A stretch of DNA of 61,547 nucleotides, taken from an uncultured Chitinophagaceae bacterium. GTDB lineage: Bacteria > Bacteroidota > Bacteroidia > Chitinophagales > Chitinophagaceae. Numbering within the stretch: position 1 is the first letter of the stretch; the number at the start of each line of letters is the position of its first letter. Where the stretch lies: assembly GCA_937858715.1 (NCBI GenBank), contig CALLZY010000094.1, forward strand, positions 1 through 61,547, given 5' to 3'. The position numbers and the translations under genes are program-made. The notes beneath the pieces were generated by a model. The model did no database searches. It was not told where the DNA came from and was given only the letters and a program-made list of their open reading frames with translations. Below, in pieces: positions 26,784-34,624 of the stretch.

Positions 26784-27344
26784 ATGAGACAACAGGCATT
26801 ACGAAACCAAAAGACAACAAGACCCACGATGAGGGTTGTAAAAGGGCTAAAAGACACACAAACCGAATTAACCCCATTAGTAAACACAGCATGGAACTTT
26901 GCTTACAGCAGCCTCTGGAACTGTACCCAATTCTCTCAAAAAGAAATTGACACCGCCAAAGAAAAGATTGAAGAATACCTGCGGCTGGCAAAGCATCCTG
27001 AAAAAGCATTTTCCATTTTCTGCCAGAGGGTATTGCTTACCCGGTATTATATCAGCAAAAACAGCAGCCGCTATGTACCCCTGCCATCCGTATGGCTTGA
27101 CCGTACAAACGAAAACGGCTTTGCCGGTACAAAAGCCTGGTATGATGAAATCAGATCAGTAAGGGAATCGCTGCCCAATTACAAAAACGAATTGAAAGCA
27201 ATGGCTGAAGCAGTGCTGGAGTTCAGCGAAGAACCTACCATTCAGAATTACCAATACTGGAGAAAATATTTTATTGACAAGCAAACGCCGGGATTGTTAA
27301 GCCTGTTTCAGGTGGTAGCCATTCAGCAACTGTGCAACAACTAA
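26784..27344 (+). CDS. Unknown protein, first gene of the element module
   Basis: A 186-residue, mostly helical, cytosolic protein. Conserved-looking aromatic stretches are TPLVNTAWNFAYSSLW, AFSIFCQRVLLTRYYI and NYQYWRKYFIDKQTPG. There is no signal or membrane segment. I do not recognise a family. It is followed after 3 bases by the HTH gene at 27348-27608, so the pair is probably co-expressed. Being first in the module after the repeat array and promoter region, it could be an early regulatory or replication protein, but nothing in the sequence proves it. Confidence 0.6.
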   Translation: MRQQALRNQKTTRPTMRVVKGLKDTQTELTPLVNTAWNFAYSSLWNCTQFSQKEIDTAKEKIEEYLRLAKHPEKAFSIFCQRVLLTRYYISKNSSRYVPLPSVWLDRTNENGFAGTKAWYDEIRSVRESLPNYKNELKAMAEAVLEFSEEPTIQNYQYWRKYFIDKQTPGLLSLFQVVAIQQLCNN

Positions 27345-27347
27345 GCA

Positions 27348-27608
27348 ATGACCCGTACCCAAAAACCATATTACGATGAACAGGGCCATTTGATAATCCG
27401 TCCCTACCGCATGAAGGACTTAGCAGCTATTTACTGTGTAAGTACCAAAACCATGAAGCGGTGGATTGATACCAAAGCCCCGGCATACAGTAACAAAACA
27501 AAAATGTTTTTTACCATAGAACAGGTAACAGGCATATTCATCGCACTTGGCGTACCACAAAAAATTGCATTAGTCGTACCAATAGAAAAACTTAAACAAG
27601 CAGTATAA
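27348..27608 (+). CDS. Small HTH protein, paralogue of 24977-25183
   Basis: An 86-residue DNA-binding protein with the helix-turn-helix MKDLAAIYCVSTKTMKRWI preceded by IRPYR. It has a slightly longer C-terminal half (FTIEQVTGIFIALGVPQKIA) that matches the tail of the 68-residue paralogue (VKVIFEKLGLPGKIEE). The pair brackets the mercury cargo, which suggests that cargo was inserted between duplicated regulators, or that the two control different halves. Likely regulator of module genes or excision. Confidence 0.65.
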   Translation: MTRTQKPYYDEQGHLIIRPYRMKDLAAIYCVSTKTMKRWIDTKAPAYSNKTKMFFTIEQVTGIFIALGVPQKIALVVPIEKLKQAV

Positions 27609-27618
27609 AATATTCCCT

Positions 27619-27804
27619 ATGGAAACTAAAACAACAAGTGAAACCACATCCAGCAGCATACTGCTCACCGGGGTGGTATTCTTAGCCAACCTTGATTTTG
27701 TGGGGTTGCTGGACTATGCCCTTAAAGCCGGAATAGGTGGAGCCATCTGGCTCGGGTTTAAACTCACCGCCGATTACCTGGAAAGAAAAAGAAAGAACAA
27801 GTAA
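27619..27804 (+). CDS. Small single-pass membrane protein
   Basis: A 61-residue protein: short Thr/Ser-rich N-terminus, hydrophobic core at about residues 14-50 (ILLTGVVFLANLDFVGLLDYALKAGIGGAIWLGFKL) with one or two helices, and a strongly basic end (YLERKRKNK). It is the first of many small membrane proteins in this module. Its stop and the next start overlap as TAATG. It could be a holin-like or virion-membrane protein; function unknown. Confidence 0.6.
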   Translation: METKTTSETTSSSILLTGVVFLANLDFVGLLDYALKAGIGGAIWLGFKLTADYLERKRKNK

Positions 27805-28286
27805 TGAGTGCTGCGGCAAAAATATTAACCGGCACACTCGTAGGCGCAGGTGTGGTAGCGGTGGTGGGCTATGTCAGAAAGCTGAAGAAAACACAGACTG
27901 AACTGGAGATCATTCCCACTGCTAATCTCAACCAGGTAACCTGGAACGCCATCGTTGTCCGTGTTGATGTCCTGTTGAAAAATCCAACAAAGGGGACTTT
28001 TTCCATAAAGTTCCCCTTTGTTAAACTAATCAGCAATGGCACAACGGTGGGCAGCAGCCAGGCGGTGAACAAGGATATAAAAATTCCCTCCTATGGCGAA
28101 GTGGTTATCAGTAAGCTGTTAGTTACCATTCCTGTTACCAGTTTCTTTTCAGTGGCAAGTGACGTACTGAAAAACATTCAAAATAAAAAACCGGTGAAGC
28201 TGACATTGAAAGTAATGACGACTGTAAACCTGGGATGGACAGAACTGCCGTATGAAACCAATACTGAAGTAACGATTAAAAAGTAA
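27804..28286 (+). CDS. Membrane-anchored LEA14-like beta-sandwich protein
   Basis: A 160-residue protein with an N-terminal helix (ILTGTLVGAGVVAVVGYV) and a C-terminal domain resembling LEA type 2 (LEA14/WHy) proteins: WNAIVVRVDVLLKNPTKGTFSIKFPFVKL, then VNKDIKIPSYGEVVISKLLVTIPV. Such domains have an immunoglobulin-like fold, occur in stress proteins of many taxa, and have no known catalysis. It is coupled to the previous gene by TAATG and to the next by 3 bases. In a virion this could be a membrane-linked structural protein. That use is inferred. Confidence 0.7.
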   Translation: MSAAAKILTGTLVGAGVVAVVGYVRKLKKTQTELEIIPTANLNQVTWNAIVVRVDVLLKNPTKGTFSIKFPFVKLISNGTTVGSSQAVNKDIKIPSYGEVVISKLLVTIPVTSFFSVASDVLKNIQNKKPVKLTLKVMTTVNLGWTELPYETNTEVTIKK

Positions 28287-28289
28287 AGT

Positions 28290-30137
28290 GTGGAAGCCAA
28301 TAAAAGACGACATATCAAAAGCGGTAAGGAATACGACCATTTGTTTCCGATAGCAGAGGGCAATAATTCCACCATCCGCAAAAATGCAAATGTCTATCAC
28401 ACGGTTGCTTTTATTCCCAAAGTGGTGAATGAAACCCTTGACCAAACAAAACAATTGTCTGAACTGCTAAAATCAAACAATACTTATGAAACCTGTAAAA
28501 ATATCTGGCACTTTGTTTATGAACACATCAATTACAAAAAAGATGCAACGGGCTATGAGCAGATAAGAAGCCCGGCAAGAGCCTGGCACGACCGATTCAC
28601 CGGGGTAGATTGCGACTGTTATTCCGTTTTTATATCCAGTATCTTGTCCAATCTTGGCATACCCCATACGCTGCGTATCACAAAGTACCATCGTGACTAC
28701 TTCCAGCATATCTACCCCGTCGTGCCTTTTCAGAACGGTTATATAACCCTTGATTGTGTAACTGACCGGTTCAACTACGAAGTACCCTTTAGTGAAAAAA
28801 AAGATTATCCTATGGACTTACAATATCTCAACGGCTTTGAAGACAATGATGCCATCTATGGCCCCGGTAATGGCATGGAAGAACTTGGCAAAATCATCCA
28901 GCGCAAAATGAATGGCGGCAAAAAGCCCCTGCCTATGAAAGGCAAAACCCCTGTACCAGTAAGAAAGGGAACGCCACTAATGAAAAAGAAAGCGGGGCTG
29001 CTGAACAAAGGCAATAACCCTAATCCTGTGGAAACACCCGATCCGTTACCCAACGGAAAGAAGCCAAAGAAAAAAATTTTTGGCAAAATCCTGAATGTGG
29101 TGAATAAGGCTAACCCGGCTACTGTACTTCTGCGTAATGGCATACTTGCCAGTATGAAACTCAACATCAAGAATACTGCAGGGCGGTTACGCTGGAGTTA
29201 CCTTACACCACAGCAGGCATCGGCGAAAAGTATTGATCCGGCAAAGTTTCAAAAGCTGGTAAATACCAGGATGAAGCTGGAAAAAATATTCTTTGGTGCA
29301 GGCGGTAATCCGAAAAATTTAAAGAAAGCTATATTAAGCGGAAAAGGGAATAAGGACAAAGCGGTAAATGGATTGGAAGGTTTTGGAATGCTTGATACAG
29401 GTAGTGTACAGTATATGAATGAATATACACCGATGACCGAACTGCTCGGAACAGAAATCTACTATGATGAAAACATCAATGGCATGGAGGGCTTCGGTGA
29501 ACTTGGTGAACCCATCACCATGAGTACAATTGCTGCGGCTGCAGGTGTGATTGCGGGCATTGTAGCCATGCTGAAAGATGTGGGAAATATTTTTCAGAAG
29601 AAAACAAAAGATGCGGAAGATTTTGATGAAGCTAAAAATGAGCAGGCAGAGAAAGAGAACCCTGTGCCTGTACCAACAACTGCCACACCGGGAATAGTAC
29701 CAACGGTTACAGTAAAGGAAAATTCAGATACCCCGGAAGTTTTTGTAAAAACTGCAACACCATCATCTGAATCCGGTAATACTGAAGTTGTAAAGTTTAA
29801 TGCTGAACAACCCGTGGTGGAAACCAAATCAGAAGTAGCACCTGTCAATACAACTGAGGCAAATGTGACTGCAAACACAAATGCCAATACAGATAACAAC
29901 AATGAGAATCCCAACTTTTGGGAGAAAAACAAAAAATGGCTGAAGCCGGTAGCGATTGGTGTGGGAGGCTTAACCATTATCGGGATTGGTTATGCCATGA
30001 TGAAGGGCGGTAAAACACAAAATAAATCATCACCGCCTGGTAATGGTCTATCTGGGACACCTCATTATAAAAAACGAAAAAACCACAAACGAAATAAACC
30101 CAAACAGCAAAAGAAAAAAGCAGTAGCCCTGCTGTAA
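28290..30137 (+). CDS. Transglutaminase-like membrane protein with repeated NG(L/M)EG motif
   Basis: A 615-residue protein starting with GTG 3 bases after the LEA14-like gene. Residues 60-160 form a transglutaminase/cysteine-protease core: Cys108 in GVDCDCYSVF, His140 in FQHIYPVV and Asp155 in TLDCV. Basic, Pro-rich linkers follow (about 205-275). Two hydrophobic segments are present (about 410-428 and 568-588). Motif copies NGFED (181), NGMEELG (194), NGLEGFG (360) and NGMEGFG (397) fall between domains. It may be a membrane-bound structural protein with a built-in protease for processing the motif-bearing proteins of this module. The catalytic triad is seen; the substrate is inferred. The C-terminus is very basic (KKRKNHKRNKPKQQKKK). 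Confidence 0.75.
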   Translation: MEANKRRHIKSGKEYDHLFPIAEGNNSTIRKNANVYHTVAFIPKVVNETLDQTKQLSELLKSNNTYETCKNIWHFVYEHINYKKDATGYEQIRSPARAWHDRFTGVDCDCYSVFISSILSNLGIPHTLRITKYHRDYFQHIYPVVPFQNGYITLDCVTDRFNYEVPFSEKKDYPMDLQYLNGFEDNDAIYGPGNGMEELGKIIQRKMNGGKKPLPMKGKTPVPVRKGTPLMKKKAGLLNKGNNPNPVETPDPLPNGKKPKKKIFGKILNVVNKANPATVLLRNGILASMKLNIKNTAGRLRWSYLTPQQASAKSIDPAKFQKLVNTRMKLEKIFFGAGGNPKNLKKAILSGKGNKDKAVNGLEGFGMLDTGSVQYMNEYTPMTELLGTEIYYDENINGMEGFGELGEPITMSTIAAAAGVIAGIVAMLKDVGNIFQKKTKDAEDFDEAKNEQAEKENPVPVPTTATPGIVPTVTVKENSDTPEVFVKTATPSSESGNTEVVKFNAEQPVVETKSEVAPVNTTEANVTANTNANTDNNNENPNFWEKNKKWLKPVAIGVGGLTIIGIGYAMMKGGKTQNKSSPPGNGLSGTPHYKKRKNHKRNKPKQQKKKAVALL

Positions 30138-30170
30138 CAATCCGTACACTTAACAAACAAAAAATTCAAT

Positions 30171-30761
30171 ATGGCAAAAAAGAAAAACCAATACAAGAGT
30201 AATGCCCGGAAAAAAAACTTTCTGAGAGGCATGAATGAAGAGCTGCCTACCAAAGGCAATGTAAAAAACACCGTGCTGGAAACCGGAAAGGATCTGCTGG
30301 TAGCAGTTCTTGGTGGAGGCTTAATCGGGTCCGCCATTGGAAGGCCATCACTCGCCATCGGGTTGGTAACAACCGGAACCGGCCACTACACACAAAACCG
30401 TTTGCTCACCCTGCTGGGTATAGGCATGATGGCAGCTAATGGTTTTCAGAAAAGCAAAGCAGTAAATGGCCTGGATGGATTGGATGGTGTAAAGGAAAGG
30501 CTGATGGCTTACAAAGAAAATTTTTCTGAGAAGCTTTACTTAGACAAAATCATCAAACAAAAATCAAAAGAAGCTGCCGCCACCAATGGTATCGGCGAAC
30601 TACGATACTTCAACTACGACAGTGACCTGAATGGTGGGTTGAATGCACTGGAGAGTATAGAGAACCAACTTATTGAAAGTGGTATGCAGTTTCAGCAAAT
30701 GACCGGCGCAGGGCTGGCTGAAATGGAAGAAGCTGACCAGTGGGAAGAAAGGCTGTATTAA
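30171..30761 (+). CDS. Basic membrane protein with NGLDGLDG motif
   Basis: A 196-residue protein: a basic, nucleic-acid-like N-terminus (AKKKNQYKSNARKKNFLRG), two glycine-rich hydrophobic helices at about residues 42-85, then KAVNGLDGLDGVKERL (motif at 99), later TNGIGELRYF and DLNGGLNALE. The rest is charged. It has the layout of a small virion protein that contacts both DNA and membrane, but this is inference. It lies between the transglutaminase-like protein and the main structural candidate and shares the short motif with both. Confidence 0.6.
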   Translation: MAKKKNQYKSNARKKNFLRGMNEELPTKGNVKNTVLETGKDLLVAVLGGGLIGSAIGRPSLAIGLVTTGTGHYTQNRLLTLLGIGMMAANGFQKSKAVNGLDGLDGVKERLMAYKENFSEKLYLDKIIKQKSKEAAATNGIGELRYFNYDSDLNGGLNALESIENQLIESGMQFQQMTGAGLAEMEEADQWEERLY

Positions 30762-30836
30762 AACCCCTATCCCCTAAAGGGGAGCAAAACAAATAAATAT
30801 TTAATCAACAATTTTTAATTCATAAATCTATTAATC

Positions 30837-31556
30837 ATGTTAGGACTTTTAGAAGGTATTGAAGAATACAACAACCAGGGAGCCTTGCTTGGACTGGAAG
30901 GTGTAGATGATGGCGAACTGCTCGGCGCACTCCGCAAAATGAACCCGGTGCAGCGTTTGCGTATGGTTTCCAAATTATCCAACACCGGCTCACCCAGCAA
31001 AGGTTCAAGGGCTGAAATGGAAAAATTCTTTGGTGAACTGCCCGTACATATCAAAGAAGCATTGGTAAAAGGCGACCTGCGGTTGGCGGACAGCATCATC
31101 TATTCCATCAAACCGGTTACTTCCAAAACCATCAAGCTGTTTGAAACGCAGGATGACAAAGAAATCGGCCTGCGCAATATCAGCAATTCCAAATTGCCAA
31201 AGAACCAGGCATTCCTGGCAAGTGGTATCATCCTGCTGGCAGGCACATCTGCCGATGCCAGCAAAGACAAGGTGATTGCCACCAATTACAAAGGGCTGGA
31301 AGAATTTCCTGCCATTGCTAATGGTGAGTTCAACCTAAAAAGCAATAAAAAACAGATTGTACCGGAAACCAGCAATGCCGTTTTCAAAACCGGCAGCAAC
31401 CGCAATGTACCGTTGGGTTATTATAAACTGGCTAATCCCCGTCTCATCCACGATGATGTGCTGATTGAAATGACGGTGGAACTCGGCACAATGGAAGGCA
31501 TTCCGCAGAACACCTATATCTATGCAGCCATGCACGGAACCATTACCACTCCGTAA
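30837..31556 (+). CDS. Candidate major structural (capsid-like) protein
   Basis: A 239-residue soluble protein. Residues 1-35 contain two motif copies (LLEGIEE at 5, GLEGVDDG at 19) and a third LLGALRKM, so they could be a removable leader. The rest is beta-rich (KTIKLFETQDDKEIGL, NQAFLASGIILLAG, GYYKLANPRLIHDDVLIEMTVELG, PQNTYIYAAMHGTITTP). Size and strand pattern fit a single jelly-roll capsid protein, and the gene follows a 75-base gap, giving it its own leader and perhaps strong expression. No sequence family is recognised, so the capsid assignment is a hypothesis resting on context. Confidence 0.45.
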   Translation: MLGLLEGIEEYNNQGALLGLEGVDDGELLGALRKMNPVQRLRMVSKLSNTGSPSKGSRAEMEKFFGELPVHIKEALVKGDLRLADSIIYSIKPVTSKTIKLFETQDDKEIGLRNISNSKLPKNQAFLASGIILLAGTSADASKDKVIATNYKGLEEFPAIANGEFNLKSNKKQIVPETSNAVFKTGSNRNVPLGYYKLANPRLIHDDVLIEMTVELGTMEGIPQNTYIYAAMHGTITTP

Positions 31557-31615
31557 AATTGATTAAGAACTTCAGTTACTACTAACTCAGGCGCAAGCTG
31601 AAGGTTAAAAACGGC

Positions 31616-31648
31616 GGGGGGGGGGGGGGGGGGACCCCCCCCCCGGGG
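31616..31648. repeat. G18-A-C10-G4 homopolymer tract
   Basis: Eighteen G (31616-31633), one A, ten C (31635-31644), then four G. It lies exactly where the next gene should have its start codon. The arms could pair. Homopolymers this long are far outside the composition of the rest of the window; a sequencing or assembly artefact is likely, and a phase-variable tract is the alternative. Confidence 0.8.
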
Positions 31649-31650
31649 TA

Positions 31651-32061
31651 ACTGATTTTTTAAACAAAATAAAATATAAACAAAGCCCCATTCAAAATGT
31701 AAAAAAGCGGTTTGTTATTGCTTTAACCGAAGCCGGGAAAACATTCAGCAAAACATTTGAACTGGATAAAAACATAGTTTCCGTAAAGGGAATACTGTTT
31801 ACCTCCGACAAAGATGATTTGCTGTACTACCGGGGTTCGCAGAAAGTGGAAATCAACAAGGAGGAAATTTTTCCGGAGAACTATGAAAGCAAATTGCTTT
31901 TATCTGGTATCAATGTTTCTCCAAACAACCGCTATTATGATCTGGGCAACCAGCCTGCTGGTAATGGAACTATCAAAGTAGAATACAAGGACAGCAATGA
32001 CAGCCGTGCAGTATTTGCTCCTTATCGTGTTTCACTGTATGTAGAATGTGTATTACAATGA
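31651..32061 (+). CDS. Beta-rich structural-type protein, start obscured
   Basis: The frame is open from 31609 (just after a TAA) through the G/C tract and gives TDFLNKIKYKQSPIQNVKKR, then FVIALTEAGKTFSKTFELD and NIVSVKGILFTSDKDDLL up to a stop overlapping the next gene (ATGATG). The only normal in-frame start is TTG at 31819, which would delete the first 56 residues of a continuous, well-formed domain. So the true start was probably at the homopolymer tract and is corrupted or missing. The strand-rich sequence (LLLSGINVSPNNRYYDL, FAPYRVSLYVECVLQ) and position beside the capsid candidate suggest a second structural protein. Confidence 0.55.
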   Translation, partial: TDFLNKIKYKQSPIQNVKKRFVIALTEAGKTFSKTFELDKNIVSVKGILFTSDKDDLLYYRGSQKVEINKEEIFPENYESKLLLSGINVSPNNRYYDLGNQPAGNGTIKVEYKDSNDSRAVFAPYRVSLYVECVLQ

Positions 32062-32585
32062 TGAGAGAGCAGGTAATCATACAAACAATCAGCACCAGTA
32101 AAAGAGGTCAGCAAACTTTTTTTCAGACAAAGTTGCCCAAGGATACGCAAAGAATCATTGGCATTGAAACGGGTTTGTATGTGCTGAATGTCCCGGACAA
32201 TTTTATACCGGCGCAGGAGCTTTCAAAGCTTGTGAGGAGAAATAACCTGATGGGTGTGGTTCAGCTCCGGGCAAATACCAAGCCGGATGTGTTTTGTTCA
32301 AAAGAGATTTTTGAAAGGGATATTAATATCGGGGCCGATGAGGTTAAAATAATTCCCTCTTTGATAAGAAAGGATGAGAAAATTGATCCGCCGGACGGCA
32401 ACAGGTTTGATTATTTCACTCATTGGACACATGGAGCGAAACGGGAAGAAGACCCGTTAGATGTTTGTGGCTGCACAGTAGTCAACGGACTGTACAAGGA
32501 TTCCATTGGTGAATACTTCCAAACCGATGTGAACTATAAGGTAATGCTCTACATCTGGATTGAAAGAAAAGTAAATCAGCAGTAA
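32058..32585 (+). CDS. Beta-rich structural-type protein, unknown
   Basis: A 175-residue protein. I start at the ATG at 32058, which overlaps the previous stop (ATGA); an ATG at 32046 is also in frame. No signal or membrane segment. Strand-rich stretches include EQVIIQTISTSKRGQQTFFQ, RIIGIETGLYVLN and YKVMLYIWIERK. It ends one base into the next gene (AATGA overlap). The order of tightly coupled small beta-rich proteins (31651, 32058, 32585) after the capsid candidate resembles a structural gene block. Individual function is unknown. Confidence 0.6.
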   Translation: MMREQVIIQTISTSKRGQQTFFQTKLPKDTQRIIGIETGLYVLNVPDNFIPAQELSKLVRRNNLMGVVQLRANTKPDVFCSKEIFERDINIGADEVKIIPSLIRKDEKIDPPDGNRFDYFTHWTHGAKREEDPLDVCGCTVVNGLYKDSIGEYFQTDVNYKVMLYIWIERKVNQQ

Positions 32586-32914
32586 TGACTATTAACCTGG
32601 CACTGGACTACATAGCAAGACGGATGAAGGAACTTGGTTACGGCGATGAATACAGCATCCAGTACAGGCATTTTGTATTGCCATCAAAGACAAAGCTGAA
32701 AGTACATGCCGGGAACCAGTTATTTATTCTGCTTGAACCGTCCGAGAGCATTGCCATAAAAAGTGATACTGGTGTATTTGATGTAACAACAGAAAATGTA
32801 AATGAACTGCATTATGAACACCGGGGAGAAATACGGATAAGGAATTACACCATCATTACCCAACATGCAAGATTTATTCAGGTAATACCAAATGAAAACA
32901 AGCCATGCCCATAA
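32585..32914 (+). CDS. Small beta-rich protein, unknown
   Basis: A 109-residue protein: a short amphipathic helix (LDYIARRMKELGYGDEY), then predicted strands (YRHFVLPSKTKLKVHAGNQLFILL, SIAIKSDTGVFDVTTENVNEL, RGEIRIRNYTIITQHARFIQVI). It starts on the last base of the previous stop and overlaps the next gene by 10 bases, so it is translated with them. Possible structural or spike component. No family is recognised. Confidence 0.55.
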   Translation: MTINLALDYIARRMKELGYGDEYSIQYRHFVLPSKTKLKVHAGNQLFILLEPSESIAIKSDTGVFDVTTENVNELHYEHRGEIRIRNYTIITQHARFIQVIPNENKPCP

Positions 32915-33708
32915 CACACGATAATTACGACCAACTGAAGATTGACAAGCTGCGGCATTACCTGGAGGATATGACTGCAAAGGGACATGCCAAGCCTTAT
33001 GAAATTTTTGTGGACAGTCTTAAAGTTGTTCCCAAAACTGAAGACCCGAAAGATTTTGACAACTATGAGTATTACATGAATGATGATACTGAAAAAATCC
33101 GCATTGTCATTTATAACTCCAACCTGTCGCCCCGCAATGACCAGTATTGTTTTTATGTAAAACAGCATAAGCAGGACAAGGGATTGAACGGCCTGGGCGA
33201 CATTGAAAACATTATCCAGGAGAAATTGACCGCAAGAGACAAAGAGCATGAAGTAAAGCGAATGCAGGAAGAACTGGCAGAGACAAAACAGAAACTGGAA
33301 GAAGCGGAAGAATATATTGATGAACTGGAAGAAAAACTGGAGCTGTCTGCCAATGATAAGCACAAACTAAAAAATATTGACCTGGTGGAACTTGGTTCCG
33401 CTGTGCTGGGCAGACTGGCAGAAAAAAATGCGGATGTATTAAGTGGCCTGGGCTTATCTGGTATTGGTAGTAAAGACCAAAAACAATTAGATACACCGCA
33501 GCCACAGGGAGAAGCAAGTTTTCAAAAGAAAACAGATAACCCTGCTTTAAGTGAAGAAGAACAGCAATACATCGCCACATTAAAGCAACTTCAAAACTGT
33601 TTTGATGAACCACAAATGGTTGCTGTGATCGGCATACTCAATCAACTGATGGCCGATCCCACACAGGTAAACCCTGTAGCAGAATTACTCAACATTAAAA
33701 ATCCATGA
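32905..33708 (+). CDS. Coiled-coil structural protein with NGLG and SGLG motifs
   Basis: A 267-residue protein. An N-terminal domain to about residue 90 is followed by KGLNGLGDIENII (motif at 95), then a strong coiled coil from about 105 to 155 (ELAETKQKLEEAEEYIDELEEKLEL), then VLSGLGLSGIGSKD (motif at 180). The C-terminal part is helical. The two motif copies flank the coiled coil exactly, so if the motif is a cleavage or docking site, the coiled coil could be released as a rod. It overlaps the neighbours on both sides by a few bases. Confidence 0.6.
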   Translation: MPITHDNYDQLKIDKLRHYLEDMTAKGHAKPYEIFVDSLKVVPKTEDPKDFDNYEYYMNDDTEKIRIVIYNSNLSPRNDQYCFYVKQHKQDKGLNGLGDIENIIQEKLTARDKEHEVKRMQEELAETKQKLEEAEEYIDELEEKLELSANDKHKLKNIDLVELGSAVLGRLAEKNADVLSGLGLSGIGSKDQKQLDTPQPQGEASFQKKTDNPALSEEEQQYIATLKQLQNCFDEPQMVAVIGILNQLMADPTQVNPVAELLNIKNP

Positions 33709-33893
33709 CTATGAAAAAATATCAGTACGACATTTCCATTGAAGCTAAAACTGAAAACGAGGCTGATGCAAAGATGACGGCACTCACAACGCTGGCATCC
33801 AAACTCAGCCAGAAAGAATTAACCAAGCTGGCTCATACTATTATGAATGACCCGGTAAAGACGGCTTTGGCAAAAAAGTATCTCGGCGTTTAG
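33705..33893 (+). CDS. Small helical protein, unknown
   Basis: A 62-residue soluble protein, helical throughout after a short strand (KKYQYDISIEAKTENEADAK, then TTLASKLSQKELTKLAHTIMN). Start ATG overlaps the previous stop (ATGA). No recognisable domain; possibly an assembly or accessory protein of the structural block. MTMKK could also begin at the second Met (33711). Confidence 0.5.
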   Translation: MTMKKYQYDISIEAKTENEADAKMTALTTLASKLSQKELTKLAHTIMNDPVKTALAKKYLGV

Positions 33894-33922
33894 TTGTTTT
33901 CATATTGTGTTAATCCTATCCT

Positions 33923-34621
33923 ATGACCCAGGAAACTCCCATCCACCAACAGGACGAATTTACCCTTGAGGAAAAAGTCAAGTATGGCATACTCGGCGTG
34001 ATTTTGCTGGGTGGGAGTTTCTTTATTGGCCGAAAGCTGGTCCGTCGGGCTAAGTCGTATTCGGAGGAAAAGAAAACATACGAAGAAGGCAATGAAGCCA
34101 CTTATGCCAAGCAACTCAAAATGGCTTTTGAAAACGATATGTGGTTTGGATGGGGAACGGATGAAGAAGCAATCCGTAAAGTATTAAGGGCAGTACCAAG
34201 TAAGGAGTATTTCAGAAGGGTTATTAACTCTTATCAAAAACTCTACTCCCGTAGCCTGATGAAAGACATGCAGGATGAACTGACCTCAACAGAGTACAGT
34301 GAAATGCTTGCCATCATTGGGGCAAAACCAGAAAGGGGAAATGTACTGAAGCCACCTGTATTAACAGCAGCGCAGTACCTGTCATGGGCAAAAAGATTAA
34401 AAGCTGCCTTTACTATTACCTATGGCCCTTTTCCCGGCACAGATGAAGATGCAGTTAAAGCAGTTTTCCTGGAAATACCTACACAGGCCGCATTTGCTCA
34501 GGTGATTGCTGCATACAAGAAAGAATATGATGATGAGCTGATGAGCGACCTGAAAGATGAACTCACCATTTTTGAGTTTGTTACTATGATGAACATCATC
34601 ACCAAAAAACCAAAAGTGTAA
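33923..34621 (+). CDS. Membrane protein with two annexin-like repeats
   Basis: A 232-residue protein with one transmembrane helix (about 21-38) followed by two repeats of about 72 residues (61-133 and 152-226). Each has GTDEEAI or GTDEDAV, then a helix ending in YQKLYSRSLMKDMQDEL or YKKEYDDELMSDLKDEL, and closes with EMLAII or TMMNII. This is the annexin repeat layout, including the calcium-loop residues GxGTDE in the first copy. Annexin-like proteins bind membranes in a calcium-dependent way; a few are known in bacteria. A membrane-anchored two-repeat form inside a mobile element would be unusual. Lipid binding is inferred. Confidence 0.65.
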   Translation: MTQETPIHQQDEFTLEEKVKYGILGVILLGGSFFIGRKLVRRAKSYSEEKKTYEEGNEATYAKQLKMAFENDMWFGWGTDEEAIRKVLRAVPSKEYFRRVINSYQKLYSRSLMKDMQDELTSTEYSEMLAIIGAKPERGNVLKPPVLTAAQYLSWAKRLKAAFTITYGPFPGTDEDAVKAVFLEIPTQAAFAQVIAAYKKEYDDELMSDLKDELTIFEFVTMMNIITKKPKV

Positions 34622-34624
34622 ACT

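Noticed and set aside
30770-30784. Hairpin CCCCT/AGGGG between 30761 and 30837 as a terminator
   Set aside because: Stem of five bases, loop of two, no T-run; genes on both sides are co-directional and share a motif.
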